64,000 nucleotides of DNA from Phycisphaeraceae bacterium (lineage in GTDB: Bacteria; Planctomycetota; Phycisphaerae; Phycisphaerales; UBA1924): assembly GCA_019636515.1 (NCBI GenBank), contig JAHBXI010000003.1:248001-312000 (forward strand), read 5' to 3'. Position 1 is the first letter of the stretch. Each line of letters opens with the position of its first letter. The notes below the pieces were generated by a model. It was not told the origin of the DNA. It searched no databases and saw only the letters and a list, made by a program, of their open reading frames with translations. Shown piece by piece: positions 1-7,816 of this stretch. A program made the translations under genes and the position numbers.

Positions 1-184
1 CGGCGATGTAGGCGGCGATCTCGCGCTTGGTGCGTTCACGCGCGACCGCGCGGATCGTCCGTCCCGCCACCACGATGGCGGTGACAAACACCACGATCCC
101 GAACGCCAGGAGCATCTGGACGTTGTCGCTGTCGGAAACAATCCGCTCGGCAAGGCCCGTATGTTCAACACCGACAGGATTCAT
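1..184 (-). CDS. Small membrane protein, N-terminal part (cut by window edge)
   Basis: The ATG at 184 is preceded by a strong Shine-Dalgarno stretch (GGGGGTGA, 3 nt away), and 61 codons are visible before the left edge. Residues about 24-41 are strongly hydrophobic (one membrane helix) and are followed by an Arg/Lys-rich cytoplasmic stretch, so the protein should be anchored N-out/C-in. The family is not recognised. A single-helix anchor in front of a cytoplasmic domain is one possibility, but the rest of the protein is outside the window. It is transcribed away from aat. Confidence 0.6.
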   Translation of the reverse strand, partial: MNPVGVEHTGLAERIVSDSDNVQMLLAFGIVVFVTAIVVAGRTIRAVARERTKREIAAYIA

Positions 185-291
185 GGATCACCCCCTGGGG
201 CGCGGTGCGATCGGGATGGTCGTGACGAGGTCAAGGCCGGAGTCGGGGATACCGACGCCAGCCATTTTCGGAAACGGGGGGCGGCGGTTTC

Positions 292-1080
292 ATGCCGCCT
301 GACCGGCGGCGGGGTCGTCGGTCGCGGGAAATGATATGTCCCATGCCCGGCAGACCCCAGGCCTCCCAGCCCGACCGCGACCAGGTGCCGCCGCTCCCCG
401 GTGAGGCGGGCCCTGCGTTCGTGGACGGAATCCTCGCGATGTACCGGCGGGGGTGGTTCCCGATGGCCGACCCGATAACCGGATCGATCGACTGGTTCCG
501 TCCGAGGTGGCGGGGGGTGATCCCGATCGAGCCGGGGGCGTTTCGTGTCTCAAGGAGTTTGAGACAGCGGGTCCGCTCGGGGAGGTTGGAGATCCGGTCG
601 GACACGGCGTTCCGCCGGGTCATCACCGAATGTTCGAAGCCTCGCCGATCCGAGCCGCTCAGTTGGATCGACGACCGGATCATCGAGGCGTACTGCGTTC
701 TCCACGACGCGGGGCGGGCGCACAGTGTCGAGGCATGGCTCGGGTCGAGTGAAGGCGGGCGGACCCTCGTGGGAGGCCTGTACGGCGTTCATCTGGGCGG
801 CGTTTTCTTCGGCGAGAGCATGTTCTGCCGCCCGGAGTCGGGCGGCACGGACGCGAGCAAGGTGTGCCTGGTGTACCTGGTCCACCACATGCGTCGGCGG
901 GGGATGACGCTGCTGGATGCGCAGGTGTGGAGCGAGCACCTGGGCCGGATGGGGTGCCGCAAGGTGCCGCAATCGGCGTTCGTGCGGCTGCTCGACCGAG
1001 CCGTCGGGATCGATGCCGCCTGGGAGCCCTTCGACGCCGGATCGACCAACCTGGAGTTCTCCCGGGACGCTCGGGCGTAG
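292..1080 (+). CDS. aat: Leucyl/phenylalanyl-tRNA-protein transferase
   Basis: Aat moves Leu or Phe from aminoacyl-tRNA onto proteins with N-terminal Lys/Arg, marking them for ClpS/ClpAP (N-degron pathway) in the cytoplasm. Family motifs appear in order: YRRGWFPM (residues 51-58), WIDDRIIEAY (125-134), AHSVEAW (143-149), LVGGLYGV (159-166), GGVFFGESMF (169-178) and ASK (188-190). The 262 residues include about 25-40 extra at the N-terminus compared with typical family members, so the ATGs at 331 or 343 are alternative starts. It is monocistronic and converges with the B12-binding-like gene; a hairpin lies between them. Confidence 0.93.
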   Translation: MPPDRRRGRRSREMICPMPGRPQASQPDRDQVPPLPGEAGPAFVDGILAMYRRGWFPMADPITGSIDWFRPRWRGVIPIEPGAFRVSRSLRQRVRSGRLEIRSDTAFRRVITECSKPRRSEPLSWIDDRIIEAYCVLHDAGRAHSVEAWLGSSEGGRTLVGGLYGVHLGGVFFGESMFCRPESGGTDASKVCLVYLVHHMRRRGMTLLDAQVWSEHLGRMGCRKVPQSAFVRLLDRAVGIDAAWEPFDAGSTNLEFSRDARA

Positions 1081-1103
1081 CGCCTGGTGGGCGGCGCGCC
1101 AAG

Positions 1104-1136
1104 AGAAAGCCCGGACCAGGCTGGCCCGGGCTTCTC
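1104..1136. terminator. Hairpin between convergent genes (bidirectional terminator candidate)
   Basis: GAGAAAGCCCGG (1104-1115) can pair with CCGGGCTTCTC (1126-1136) around a loop of about 10 nt. It sits midway between the stops of aat (+) and the B12-binding-like gene (-). The short A-rich and T-rich ends could serve termination in either direction. Seen by eye; no folding energy was computed. Confidence 0.5.
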
Positions 1137-1185
1137 GGAGGGAAAAGAGAGAGGCTGGGAACGGCCCGGATCGGGCCGCGCGTGG

Positions 1186-1941
1186 TCAGGCGGCGTCGCG
1201 GGCCGCGTCGGTCGCGGTCTCGCGGGCGGGCTTGGTCCGCCGCGAGGGACGGGCCGGGGCGGCGGTCGTCTTCTGCGGAATCCGGGCTTCCTGGTAGACC
1301 TCTCCGGTAAGGAGAAGTTCGACCATTTCCATGGGCGATGTGGCCCAGAGGTGTGCGCCGATCTCCTCGGCCAGGCCCTCGGCCCGGTTGAAGACGCCCC
1401 CGCCGACGGCGATGCGCACCTTCTTGCAGGCCCCGATCTCGTTCATCGTGTCGATGATCTCACGGATGCCGGGCAGGTCGGCCGGGCCGGAAGCGAACAT
1501 CAGAAGGATGTCGGGCTGGCGCTCATGGGCCTGGGCACGGACTTCGTCACTGGGAAGCCCGCCGCCGGCGAAGGTAACGGCGTACCCGGCGGTCTCGAGC
1601 AGGTCAACGGCCATCTGCGCGCCCAGTTCATCTCCCTCGGCCGGGCCGCACGAAACAAACACGCTCTGTCCGTTGGACGGCGCAAACTCAAGCCGGGCGC
1701 AGGTCTGGTCGACCAGGACGCGGAGCAGCCGGGTGGCGAAGTGGTAACTCAGTTTGCTGAGGTGGTCGGCCCGGTGCAGGCGTTCGATGAGTTCGTACGT
1801 CGGCCAGAGCAGGTCGCTGATCACGCGGGTCGCGGGGGACCCGCTCTCAAACTGCTCCCGGATGATCTGGCGTGAAGCGGGCCGGTCGCCGTTGACCAGC
1901 GTGTCGAAGAAACGCTCGATAAGGACTTCTCGGTTCACCAC
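1186..1941 (-). CDS. Cobalamin-binding-domain-like regulator/sensor, axial histidine missing
   Basis: The protein has 251 residues. Residues 1-85 look like the helical cap found before B12-binding domains (B12-binding_2). Residues about 92-215 form the Rossmann-like B12-binding fold, with GGG at 126-128 and VGGG at 179-182. The canonical DxHxxG motif, whose His coordinates cobalt, reads E102-G-D104-E-L-G107, so His is replaced by Asp. The C-terminal 35 residues are basic and Ala/Arg-rich. No enzyme domain or helix-turn-helix follows, so this may be a corrinoid-carrier-like protein, or a sensor that no longer binds B12 or binds it differently. The GTG start at 1941 is preceded by GGGAGGT. No B12 riboswitch was noticed upstream. 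Confidence 0.72.
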   Translation of the reverse strand: MVNREVLIERFFDTLVNGDRPASRQIIREQFESGSPATRVISDLLWPTYELIERLHRADHLSKLSYHFATRLLRVLVDQTCARLEFAPSNGQSVFVSCGPAEGDELGAQMAVDLLETAGYAVTFAGGGLPSDEVRAQAHERQPDILLMFASGPADLPGIREIIDTMNEIGACKKVRIAVGGGVFNRAEGLAEEIGAHLWATSPMEMVELLLTGEVYQEARIPQKTTAAPARPSRRTKPARETATDAARDAA

Positions 1942-2297
1942 AACCTACCTCCCGACTCTGTTGATCGGGACCGGGCGCGGTTCCACCGTGACCTGGTCGC
2001 ACTCCGTTGCGAAGAGCCCCGAACTCCGTTCGGAACCACCCCGGGCCCGCCGCGGACCCGGCACCTCTGGACGTCGATCCGGTACGCCGGCCCTGAAAGG
2101 GACCGGCCCGCACGCCGGAAACCTCCCGGCGCCATCGTCGTGACAAGTCGCCCGGCGAGCCGATTGTTCGGTTCGCCGCGACGTGCGGACCCGTTCTATC
2201 GAGCGGAGCCTTCGGGTCATCTGAAATCCGACCCCCCTCGCGGGAAGATCGGACGTGCCAAGAACAGTCCGATAACCACGCGACCCCCTCCCGAGGG
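1942..2297. other. Intergenic stretch with no convincing gene
   Basis: About 356 bases lie between the start of the B12-binding-like gene and the stop of menG (both minus strand). A 91-codon minus-strand reading frame (2220 to 1945) has Arg/Pro-rich content, no recognisable motif and no good ribosome site, so it is not called. GACCC and GGGTC around 2282-2299, next to the menG stop, could form a small hairpin. A promoter for the B12-binding-like gene is expected here, but no clear -35/-10 pair is visible. Confidence 0.4.
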
Positions 2298-3098
2298 TCA
2301 GGGGGCACTTTCAGACTTCAAAAAGACATAGCAGGCGCAGACCCCGAGAGTAAGAAAACGCCGCGAGTACTCAACCAGGCCGGCGGATGCGGCCCGAGCG
2401 GCCAGTTCATCAGGGGTCATGAAAGTCCCCACCGATCGCGGAAGGTATTTGTACGCGCCCGACCGATCGCCGCTGATCCAGGTCGCGGTCCGGGGCATGA
2501 TCCACCCGCAGTAAAAATCGTTGAGCAAGCGCAGAGGCGCCCATGAGGGTCGGCTGAACTCCAGGATGACCAGTCGGCCGCCCGGGCGCAGGACGCGGGC
2601 AAACTCGCGCATGGCACGCGAGGGATCGGCGACGTTGCGGATGCCGAAGGCGATGGAGACGACGTGAAAGCACGCGGGTTCGAAGGGCAGGCGCTGGGCA
2701 TCGCCCTCGACGTACTCAACCTTGCCCGCCACGGACGGGTCCAGGGCCGTGTGTTTGACACGGGCCATTTCAAGCATCTCTCGCGTGAAATCCAGGCCCA
2801 CGACGCGGGCGGCCTGCGTCGGCGCGAATGCCTGGGTAAGGTCCCCCGTGCCGCAGGCCACGTCGAGAACGGCATCTCCCGGGCCGACCTGCGCGGCCCT
2901 GACCGCGAAGCGGCGCCAGGCCTGATCGCGCCCGAACGAGTGGAGGCGATTGTTGAGGTCGTACCGCCGGGCGATGGCCGCGAACATGCGGCGGACTTTT
3001 TCGTGCTTCTCGGAGTCGTGGTGGGGATTGCCCGACAGGTCGGCGCTCGCCCAGACGGACGATGGGCATGGCGTGCTCGCGGGCGCGGGGTCAGTCAT
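2298..3098 (-). CDS. menG: Demethylmenaquinone methyltransferase (UbiE/MenG family)
   Basis: This SAM-dependent enzyme performs the last C-methylation of menaquinone on the inner face of the membrane. The 266-residue protein shows the class I fold: VLDVACGTGDLT (77-88, SAM motif I), GLDFTREML (101-109), an acidic EGDAQ loop near 131, and the UbiE signature FGIRNV (151-156). The ATG at 3098 fits normal family length; upstream codons lack homology and overlap the next gene's promoter. TACGAT at 3108-3113 (read on the minus strand) is a -10 candidate 9 nt before the start. mqnD and a prenyl synthase elsewhere in the window belong to the same pathway, which makes MenG more likely than a ubiquinone enzyme. 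Confidence 0.92.
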   Translation of the reverse strand: MTDPAPASTPCPSSVWASADLSGNPHHDSEKHEKVRRMFAAIARRYDLNNRLHSFGRDQAWRRFAVRAAQVGPGDAVLDVACGTGDLTQAFAPTQAARVVGLDFTREMLEMARVKHTALDPSVAGKVEYVEGDAQRLPFEPACFHVVSIAFGIRNVADPSRAMREFARVLRPGGRLVILEFSRPSWAPLRLLNDFYCGWIMPRTATWISGDRSGAYKYLPRSVGTFMTPDELAARAASAGLVEYSRRFLTLGVCACYVFLKSESAP

Positions 3099-3142
3099 GG
3101 CACGTGGATCGTAGTGGCCGAAACGTGGGCCGGTTCGCCGTC

Positions 3143-3172
3143 TTGACACGGGCGGGGCTGGTTGCGAACGCT
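3143..3172 (+). promoter_or_regulatory. Sigma-70-type promoter, TTGACA-N18-AACGCT
   Basis: TTGACA at 3143-3148 is followed after 18 nt by AACGCT (3167-3172). Seven bases later comes GTG (3180), the best start of the zinc-ribbon membrane protein. Transcription would begin at or next to this GTG, giving a leaderless mRNA. It also argues against the in-frame TTG at 3162, which lies inside the promoter. Confidence 0.55.
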
Positions 3173-3179
3173 TCCATCC

Positions 3180-3668
3180 GTGGAGAAGCCCGGTCCAGCA
3201 CCCGACGCCGATGATGGAAGAGGTTCGGCGTTGTCCCTCACGCCGCTGGTCCCGCGTCCAGCACGTGAACTGCTGGGGGAGTTTCTTTGCGGCCGTGATG
3301 TTGGCTGCCCGGTGTGCGGGTACAACCTGCGTGACGTGGGCGCGGGTGTGTGCCCCGAGTGCGGGATGGAACTCACGCTCCATGTACACCCGATCCGGGC
3401 GGGGAGCGCCACGTCGGCGGCGGGGATGTTCGGGGTGGTCCTGGGGATTGTGGGCGCGTTGCTGGTGCTCGTGCTCGGGATCGGATTCTCACGCGGACTG
3501 GCCGTGCTGGCGACCGGCGGGTTTCTGGTGGCGGCGGGCGTGGTGCAACTGTGCGTGTGGGAGCGTTACCACCGGCGGGTGCGGACTGGTCGTCCGGACC
3601 TGGTGTGGGTGTACGTCGCGTCGGGGTGGGTGATTCCCGCGGCGTTGCTGCTGTGGTGGGTCCTGTAA
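3180..3668 (+). CDS. Zinc-ribbon membrane protein (CPxCGYxLR...CPECG type)
   Basis: The 162-residue protein has an N-terminal zinc ribbon CPVCGYNLR...CPECG (four Cys) followed by two to three hydrophobic helices and a C-terminal Trp/Leu-rich helix. This CxxCGYxLR ribbon next to membrane helices is common in Planctomycetota proteins of unknown role. The ribbon should face the cytoplasm and might contact protein or nucleic acid. The GTG at 3180 was chosen because of the promoter spacing. The gene lies directly upstream of the lptF-type permease (42 nt gap) and could be cotranscribed with it. Confidence 0.7.
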   Translation: MEKPGPAPDADDGRGSALSLTPLVPRPARELLGEFLCGRDVGCPVCGYNLRDVGAGVCPECGMELTLHVHPIRAGSATSAAGMFGVVLGIVGALLVLVLGIGFSRGLAVLATGGFLVAAGVVQLCVWERYHRRVRTGRPDLVWVYVASGWVIPAALLLWWVL

Positions 3669-3710
3669 CGCCCGCCGCCGGTTCGGCGCGCCCGGGGGCC
3701 GCCCACTATC

Positions 3711-5432
3711 ATGACCGCCTTGCCCCGCCGCCGCCGCCAACCCATCCGGCTATGGATCCACATCACCGCCGAACTCTGGCGGCTGATCCTGCTCACGCTT
3801 GGGGTGCTGGTGTCGGTGCTGGCGTTCGCGGTCGCGATCAAGCCGCTGGCGGACGGGAAGATCGGCCCGGCCGAGGCGCTGCGGTTCATGGGCCTGGCGG
3901 TGGTTCCGATGCTCCAGTACGCGCTGCCGTTCGCGGCGGGTTTTGGGGCGACGCTGGCCTACCACCGTTTCAGCGCGGACAACGAGGTGGTCGCGGCGCA
4001 CGCCAGCGGGGTGAGCCACCGGTCGATCCTGGCGCCGGCGCTGCTGTCGGGGATCGTGCTGTCGCTGGTGCTGCTGGCGATGTCTCAACAGATCATCCCG
4101 GCGTTCCTGCGTTCGATGGAGCAGATGATCACGCAGGACGTGGCGAAGATGCTGGTGAACTCGATCCAGCGCGGCCAGTCGGTGACGATCGGCGACATGC
4201 GCGTGTACGCCGACGGCGTGGCCAGGGTGACCAACCCCGGTCCCGGGGTGGCCGACGAGTTCATCCTGAGCAAGGTCGGCGTGGTCCGTGTGGACGGGAA
4301 GAACCAGGTCAAGCAGGACTTCACCGCCGTCCGGGCCAGGGTCTGGGTCATGCTTCCCGGCGCCGTCGAGTCGGAGACCCAGGACGAGTCGTCAAGCACG
4401 GTGATCTTCGAGGTCGAGGACGCGGTGATGTCCGAGCCGGGCCGGATGATGGTGTGGGACGAGCGGCGGGCGTTCTGGACCGACGCGGGGCGGGCGTTCA
4501 AGGACGATCCCAAGTTCCTGACCTTCTCGGAACTTCGCCGGCTTGGCCGCGAGCCCGACCGGATGAACTGGATCGACAGCCTTCGATCCGAACTGGCCAC
4601 GCGCCTGATGACCAAGGCGGTGACCGAACGGATGCAATCGGACCTGATCGCCAACCGGCGGCTGGAGATGTCCGACGCGCAGCGTCGCCCGATGGTCATC
4701 CACGCGTCGTCCATGCAGTGGAACGCGGATCGGCAGCGGTGGGAGTTCATCCCGCGGCGCGAGGGGGGGGTGATCGACGTCGAGATCCGGCGTTCGGAAG
4801 GCCCCCAGGGGGTGACTCGGATATCGGCCCGAGAGGTGGAGTTGTACCCCGCGTTCCGGGCGGGTCCGGCGGAGCAGCGCCTGGTGTTCGAACTACGGGC
4901 TCGTCAGGCGGTGGTGAGGGGCCTGGACGCGGCGACCGGTTCCCGTGACGCGGCCGCGGCGACGGTGGCCGAGCGTGCCTATACCGACCTCACGTACGAA
5001 GCGGGCCAAGACGAGGCGATCGCCGACAAGTCACGCACCCCGCTGGCGGCGCTGCTTGGCATGGTGGACGACCGTGTCGCCCGCGGCGGTCCCGATCCGT
5101 GGCTGACGGGCAAGCGGGATGAACTGGTGGGCAAGATCGGACGCCTGCAGCGCGAGATCCTGAGCAAGCAGCACGAGCGCTTCGCGATGTCGATCGCGTG
5201 CCTGGTGATGGTCGTGACCGGCGCGATCACGGCGGTGCAACTCAGCCAGAGTCTGCCGCTGACGGTCTACCTGTGGAGTTTTTTCCCCGCGTTGATCACG
5301 GTCATCACCATCTCGACGGGCCAGCAAGTGACCCACGACAAGGGGATCCTGGGACTGATCATCCTCTGGGGGGGCGTCGGGCTCCTGGGCGTGTACGGGG
5401 CGCTTGGATACGCCCGCCTGGCCAGGCATTGA
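3711..5432 (+). CDS. lptF: LptF/LptG-family permease (long form)
   Basis: This is probably one half of the inner-membrane LptB2FG complex that extracts lipopolysaccharide and feeds it to the periplasmic bridge. At 573 residues it is longer than the usual 350-400. Three N-terminal helices lie at about 18-40, 58-85 and 100-125, followed by a large periplasmic domain and three C-terminal helices (about 480-570), as expected for the YjgP/YjgQ family. The segment after the first helices (DNEVVAAHASGVS) matches the coupling-helix region. It heads a four-gene run: 38 nt to a GT39 gene, 12 nt to a PAP2 gene, then a 4-nt overlap with a second permease. The F/G assignment is tentative; no ATPase (lptB) is in the window. 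Confidence 0.8.
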   Translation: MTALPRRRRQPIRLWIHITAELWRLILLTLGVLVSVLAFAVAIKPLADGKIGPAEALRFMGLAVVPMLQYALPFAAGFGATLAYHRFSADNEVVAAHASGVSHRSILAPALLSGIVLSLVLLAMSQQIIPAFLRSMEQMITQDVAKMLVNSIQRGQSVTIGDMRVYADGVARVTNPGPGVADEFILSKVGVVRVDGKNQVKQDFTAVRARVWVMLPGAVESETQDESSSTVIFEVEDAVMSEPGRMMVWDERRAFWTDAGRAFKDDPKFLTFSELRRLGREPDRMNWIDSLRSELATRLMTKAVTERMQSDLIANRRLEMSDAQRRPMVIHASSMQWNADRQRWEFIPRREGGVIDVEIRRSEGPQGVTRISAREVELYPAFRAGPAEQRLVFELRARQAVVRGLDAATGSRDAAAATVAERAYTDLTYEAGQDEAIADKSRTPLAALLGMVDDRVARGGPDPWLTGKRDELVGKIGRLQREILSKQHERFAMSIACLVMVVTGAITAVQLSQSLPLTVYLWSFFPALITVITISTGQQVTHDKGILGLIILWGGVGLLGVYGALGYARLARH

Positions 5433-5470
5433 GCCTCCGGTCGAACTCCGGCCACGTCCCCTGGCATGCC

Positions 5471-7135
5471 ATGGAGAGTCAACGGTTCATCGATGGTTCG
5501 CGGCACGCCCCTCTGGGGCTGGGGTGGTTCTCCCGGCTTTGCCGGGATCCCGTGGCGTGGCTGATCGCCGGGGTGACGCTCGCCCGGGTGGCGTACCTGC
5601 TGTGGCTGTGTCCGTACGAACTGGTCGAGGACGAGGCTCACTACTGGGAATGGAGCCGGCGGCTGGGCCTTTCGTACTACAGCAAGGGACCGGGCGTCGC
5701 GTGGGCGATCGCCCTCTCGACGTGGGTGCTGGGAACATCCGAGGCCGCGGTCCGGATGCCGTCGGTGGTGGCGTCGGCGGTGAGCACGGCGGCGGTGGCG
5801 GCTCTGGCACGGGATGTCTCGGGCTTTCGCCGCGCCGGGTTCGTGGCCGCCTGCCTGTTCAACCTTGCCCCGGTCTTCCAGTTCACCTCACTGCTCATGA
5901 CGATCGACAGCCCGTACATCGCGTGCTGGTCCGTGGCGGCATGGGCCGGGTGGCGGGCCAGGAGCGGGCCGGGTCCCGTGGCGGCGTGGGGCGCGCTGCT
6001 CGGGGCGGCGGTGGGCGCGGGCTTCCTGTTCAAGTACACCGTGCTGCTGATCATCCCGGGGATCGTGGTCGGGTGGTGGTGGTCGGCCCGTCTGGGTCGG
6101 GGGCACGCCCCGCCGGCGCGGCGGGTCACGATCGGCGGGTGCCTGGCGGCGATGGCCGCCTTTGCCGCGCTCTCCTGGCCGGTCGCGGTGTGGAACGCGC
6201 GGCAGGGATGGCCGACCGTCCGTCACCTGCTCGGGCACCTGGGCGTGCGTGGCGGTGATGTGCCCGTGCCTCAGGCGGGGTCCGGGGGGTGGTCGTACAA
6301 CCCTGTATGGACCCTCGAACTGGTCGGCCTCCAGGCCCTGCTCCTGGGAGCGGTGACGGCGGTGATCGTCGGATCGGTCGCGTGGTTCATGACTCGCGGT
6401 CGTCGGACGACGATGGGACCCGGCGGGGCGTACCTGGTCGGGTGTGCGGCTCCGGTGCTGGTGTTCTACCTCGGCGTGACATTTTTCACACGCGCGGAGG
6501 GGAACTGGCCCATGGCGGCGTTCCCAACGCTGCTCGCCCTGGCGGGTGCCTGGATCCTTGTGGAGCGTGGCGTGCCGGGCGCGGCACGATCACAGGCCCC
6601 AGGTCCCCGGGGGTCGCGAGGGTTTGCCGAATCGTCGTGGCGGGCGTCGGTGTGGGCGGGGATCATTTTCGGTGTGCTGATGCTTCGGGCCGACCTGCTC
6701 GCCAGGATCCCGTTGATCGGCCCGGCCATCCCGCTGGGGAGGCTGCTGGGCGGGCGCGAGCAGGCTCGGCACGTGGATGAACTGACCTCCCAACTTCGGC
6801 GTGTCACCGGGCTGGAGCCGATGGTGGTGATCCAGCACTACGGCCAGGCGAGCCGCGTCGCGTTCTACCGCGCGGGGCGTGAGGTGGTATTCTGCGCCAG
6901 CAGCCTGAACTCCGGCCGCCGGACCCAGTACGACTACTGGCCTGACACCGACCTGCACGATGCGGCGCTTCTGGGCCGCCCCGGCGTCTTGATCGGCGGC
7001 CTGGAAGGGCAGTGGCGTCGGGCCTTTGAGCGTGTGGAGTTGATCGGCCAGGTCCGTGGCGAATCGAAGAAGGACCGTCAGGCGTTCCTGGGCTTTGGCT
7101 ACAAGGGGTACGGGTCGTCCGGCGCGGGTGGATGA
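5471..7135 (+). CDS. GT39-type membrane glycosyltransferase (ArnT/PMT-like)
   Basis: The 554-residue polytopic protein has the hallmark acidic motif of polyprenyl-phosphate-sugar-dependent glycosyltransferases, VEDEAHYWEW, in the first periplasmic loop, followed by KGPG and about nine to ten more helices and a soluble C-terminal domain. Family members transfer a sugar from undecaprenyl phosphate to lipid A (ArnT) or to protein on the outer face of the inner membrane. Its place between two Lpt permease genes favours a lipid A or glycolipid acceptor, by inference. The ATG at 5471 follows lptF by 38 nt; longer upstream reading lies within lptF. Confidence 0.82.
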   Translation: MESQRFIDGSRHAPLGLGWFSRLCRDPVAWLIAGVTLARVAYLLWLCPYELVEDEAHYWEWSRRLGLSYYSKGPGVAWAIALSTWVLGTSEAAVRMPSVVASAVSTAAVAALARDVSGFRRAGFVAACLFNLAPVFQFTSLLMTIDSPYIACWSVAAWAGWRARSGPGPVAAWGALLGAAVGAGFLFKYTVLLIIPGIVVGWWWSARLGRGHAPPARRVTIGGCLAAMAAFAALSWPVAVWNARQGWPTVRHLLGHLGVRGGDVPVPQAGSGGWSYNPVWTLELVGLQALLLGAVTAVIVGSVAWFMTRGRRTTMGPGGAYLVGCAAPVLVFYLGVTFFTRAEGNWPMAAFPTLLALAGAWILVERGVPGAARSQAPGPRGSRGFAESSWRASVWAGIIFGVLMLRADLLARIPLIGPAIPLGRLLGGREQARHVDELTSQLRRVTGLEPMVVIQHYGQASRVAFYRAGREVVFCASSLNSGRRTQYDYWPDTDLHDAALLGRPGVLIGGLEGQWRRAFERVELIGQVRGESKKDRQAFLGFGYKGYGSSGAGG

Positions 7136-7147
7136 CCGGGCCGGTGC

Positions 7148-7816
7148 ATGGTCCGCTCCCGCGGGAGGTCAAGCATCGCCGTGCAGCGGTTTTCGATCGA
7201 CAGGAAGCGCCGGATGATCCAGCGGACGGCCCTGGCGGCCGTGTTCGTGTCCGGCCTGATCGTGTGTACGATCTTTGACCAGGACCTGTGGCGGTGGCTC
7301 AAGGCGGCCGAGTCGGTCGGCGAGCGAGACTGGTACCGACTGCTGAGGATCGCGGGGTACCTCCCGACGTGGGTGGTGGCGGCGGGGGTTGTGATCGGGG
7401 CGAGCGGGGGACGCCTGATCCGCCGCGGGATCGCGCTGGCGGGCAGCGCGGCGGTGGCCGGGTTGATGGCGGAGATCCTCAAACTCGTGATCGCGCGCAG
7501 TCGCCCCGGAGAGGATGGGCAGTACCACTACCGGGGCCTGTTTTCCGGCTTTGTGGACGGGTCGAACCTCGGGATGCCAAGCAGCCACGCGGCGGTGGCG
7601 TTCGGGGCGGCGTTCGCCGCGTCCAGGCTCTTCCCCGGGGCGGGGTATGTGCTGGTGCCGGTGGCGGCGGGGTGCGGCCTGACGCGGCTGTTGATGGGGG
7701 CGCACTTCACGTCCGACGTGTGGGTGGCGGCGTGGGTGGGGTACCTCGCGGCCCGCGTCTGCGTCCCCTCGTCGGTTCGGACGCGTGCGTGGTCGGCGGC
7801 TAGGCTACCGGCGTGA
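7148..7816 (+). CDS. PAP2-family lipid phosphatase
   Basis: The 222-residue membrane protein carries all three PAP2 signatures: KLVIARSRP (112-120, KX6RP), PSSH (144-147, usually PSGH) and TRLLMGAHFTSD (179-190, RX5HX3D). The two His and the Arg/Lys residues of the vanadate-type active site are intact, and about five to six helices surround them. Such enzymes dephosphorylate lipid A (LpxE/LpxF type) or undecaprenyl pyrophosphate in the periplasm. Next to Lpt permeases and a GT39 enzyme, lipid A dephosphorylation is the favoured guess. Its TGA overlaps the next GTG start (GTGA), which implies translational coupling. Confidence 0.85.
   Translation: MVRSRGRSSIAVQRFSIDRKRRMIQRTALAAVFVSGLIVCTIFDQDLWRWLKAAESVGERDWYRLLRIAGYLPTWVVAAGVVIGASGGRLIRRGIALAGSAAVAGLMAEILKLVIARSRPGEDGQYHYRGLFSGFVDGSNLGMPSSHAAVAFGAAFAASRLFPGAGYVLVPVAAGCGLTRLLMGAHFTSDVWVAAWVGYLAARVCVPSSVRTRAWSAARLPA

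Noticed and set aside
1942-2297. Cobalamin riboswitch or small gene upstream of the B12-binding-like gene
   Set aside because: No B12-box-like sequence or convincing reading frame was seen; the gap is reported as empty.
3708-3711. Leaderless -10 for lptF (CACTAT directly before ATG)
   Set aside because: The hexamer would end only 1 nt before the ATG, which does not fit the 5-7-nt spacing seen elsewhere.
3350-4948. 532-codon plus-strand frame overlapping the lptF-type gene
   Set aside because: Gly/Arg/Ala-rich sequence without hydrophobic pattern. The lptF frame has clear helices and motifs.
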